Below, piece by piece: positions 24,528 to 24,646 of a DNA stretch of 24,646 nucleotides. This DNA comes from Rubrobacter sp. (GTDB lineage: Bacteria; Actinomycetota; Rubrobacteria; Rubrobacterales; Rubrobacteraceae): the NCBI GenBank assembly GCA_016781725.1, contig JADDPU010000335.1, positions 1-24,646 of the forward strand, written 5' to 3'. Position 1 is the stretch's first letter. Each line of letters opens with the position of its first letter. The position numbers and the translations under genes are program-made. The notes under the pieces were generated by a model. That model saw only the letters and a list, made by a program, of their open reading frames with translations. It made no database searches and was not told the DNA's origin.

Positions 24528-24646
24528 TCACGCGTTATAGGCGGCGAGCAGTTCCCCTGCGGGTCCGGCGGAGAGCGGCGCCCAGAAATAGTATCCCTGG
24601 GCAAGCTCGCAGCCCATCTCCCGCAGCAACCCTAGCTGTTCCCCGT
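24528..24646 (-). CDS. EAL-domain protein, C-terminal fragment
   Basis: The last 38 codons of a gene entering from the right edge. The visible sequence, EQLGLLREMGCELAQGYYF followed by WAPLSAG, matches the C-terminus of EAL domains (typical pattern E-Q---LR-LGC---QGY-F--P). EAL domains hydrolyse cyclic di-GMP, or bind it when degenerate. The catalytic residues lie outside the window, so activity cannot be judged. It ends with TGA at 24528-24530, followed at once by a GC hairpin, and is separated from rimP by 336 nt, so it probably belongs to a different transcription unit. Confidence 0.8.
   Translation of the reverse strand, partial: GEQLGLLREMGCELAQGYYFWAPLSAGPAGELLAAYNA

Overview
This is a GC-rich bacterial chromosome segment in which every supported gene lies on the minus strand, so transcription runs from high to low coordinates. 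The gene content is conserved housekeeping. RNase Y together with RNase J, an actinobacterial-looking gene set, frequent GTG/TTG starts and a GC-rich sequence suggest a deep-branching actinobacterium of the Rubrobacter type. That placement is inference; no rRNA is present. There are no tRNA genes, IS elements, CRISPR arrays or prophage genes that I can support.

Layout in transcription order. (1) The 3' end of an EAL-domain gene sits at the right edge. (2) A 336-nt intergenic region carries a strong promoter and, about 10 nt after the expected transcription start, an intrinsic terminator that looks like an attenuator. It precedes rimP-nusA-infB-ylxP-rbfA-nrnA-truB-ribF, a tightly packed translation and ribosome-maturation operon. 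(3) rpsO-pnp-M16 peptidase follow, then rnjA (RNase J), which is bracketed by two perfect inverted repeats whose loops contain stop codons. (4) ftsK and a RodZ-like membrane HTH gene follow. (5) recA has its own consensus-like promoter and is followed by recX-rny (RNase Y), a GHKL-type ATPase of unknown role, miaB-miaA-hflX, and the start of a RibD-C/pyrimidine reductase gene at the left edge.

Functionally, the window joins ribosome assembly and translation initiation (RimP, IF2, RbfA, S15), transcription elongation (NusA), RNA decay (PNPase, RNase J, RNase Y, NrnA), tRNA modification (TruB, MiaA, MiaB), DNA repair and segregation (RecA, RecX, FtsK) and flavin synthesis (RibF, RibD-C). Compared with the usual gene orders, ylxR/ylxQ are missing between nusA and infB, and pgsA/cinA are missing between rodZ and recA.

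The most unusual signals are: an identical 18-nt AT-rich word inside two unrelated genes (truB and the GHKL gene), in both cases exactly where local GC skew flips sign; a truB gene whose conserved N-terminus has no ATG/GTG/TTG start but has ATA in an ATAA stop/start overlap; the promoter-proximal terminator ahead of rimP-nusA; and a Cys/His tail on NusA.
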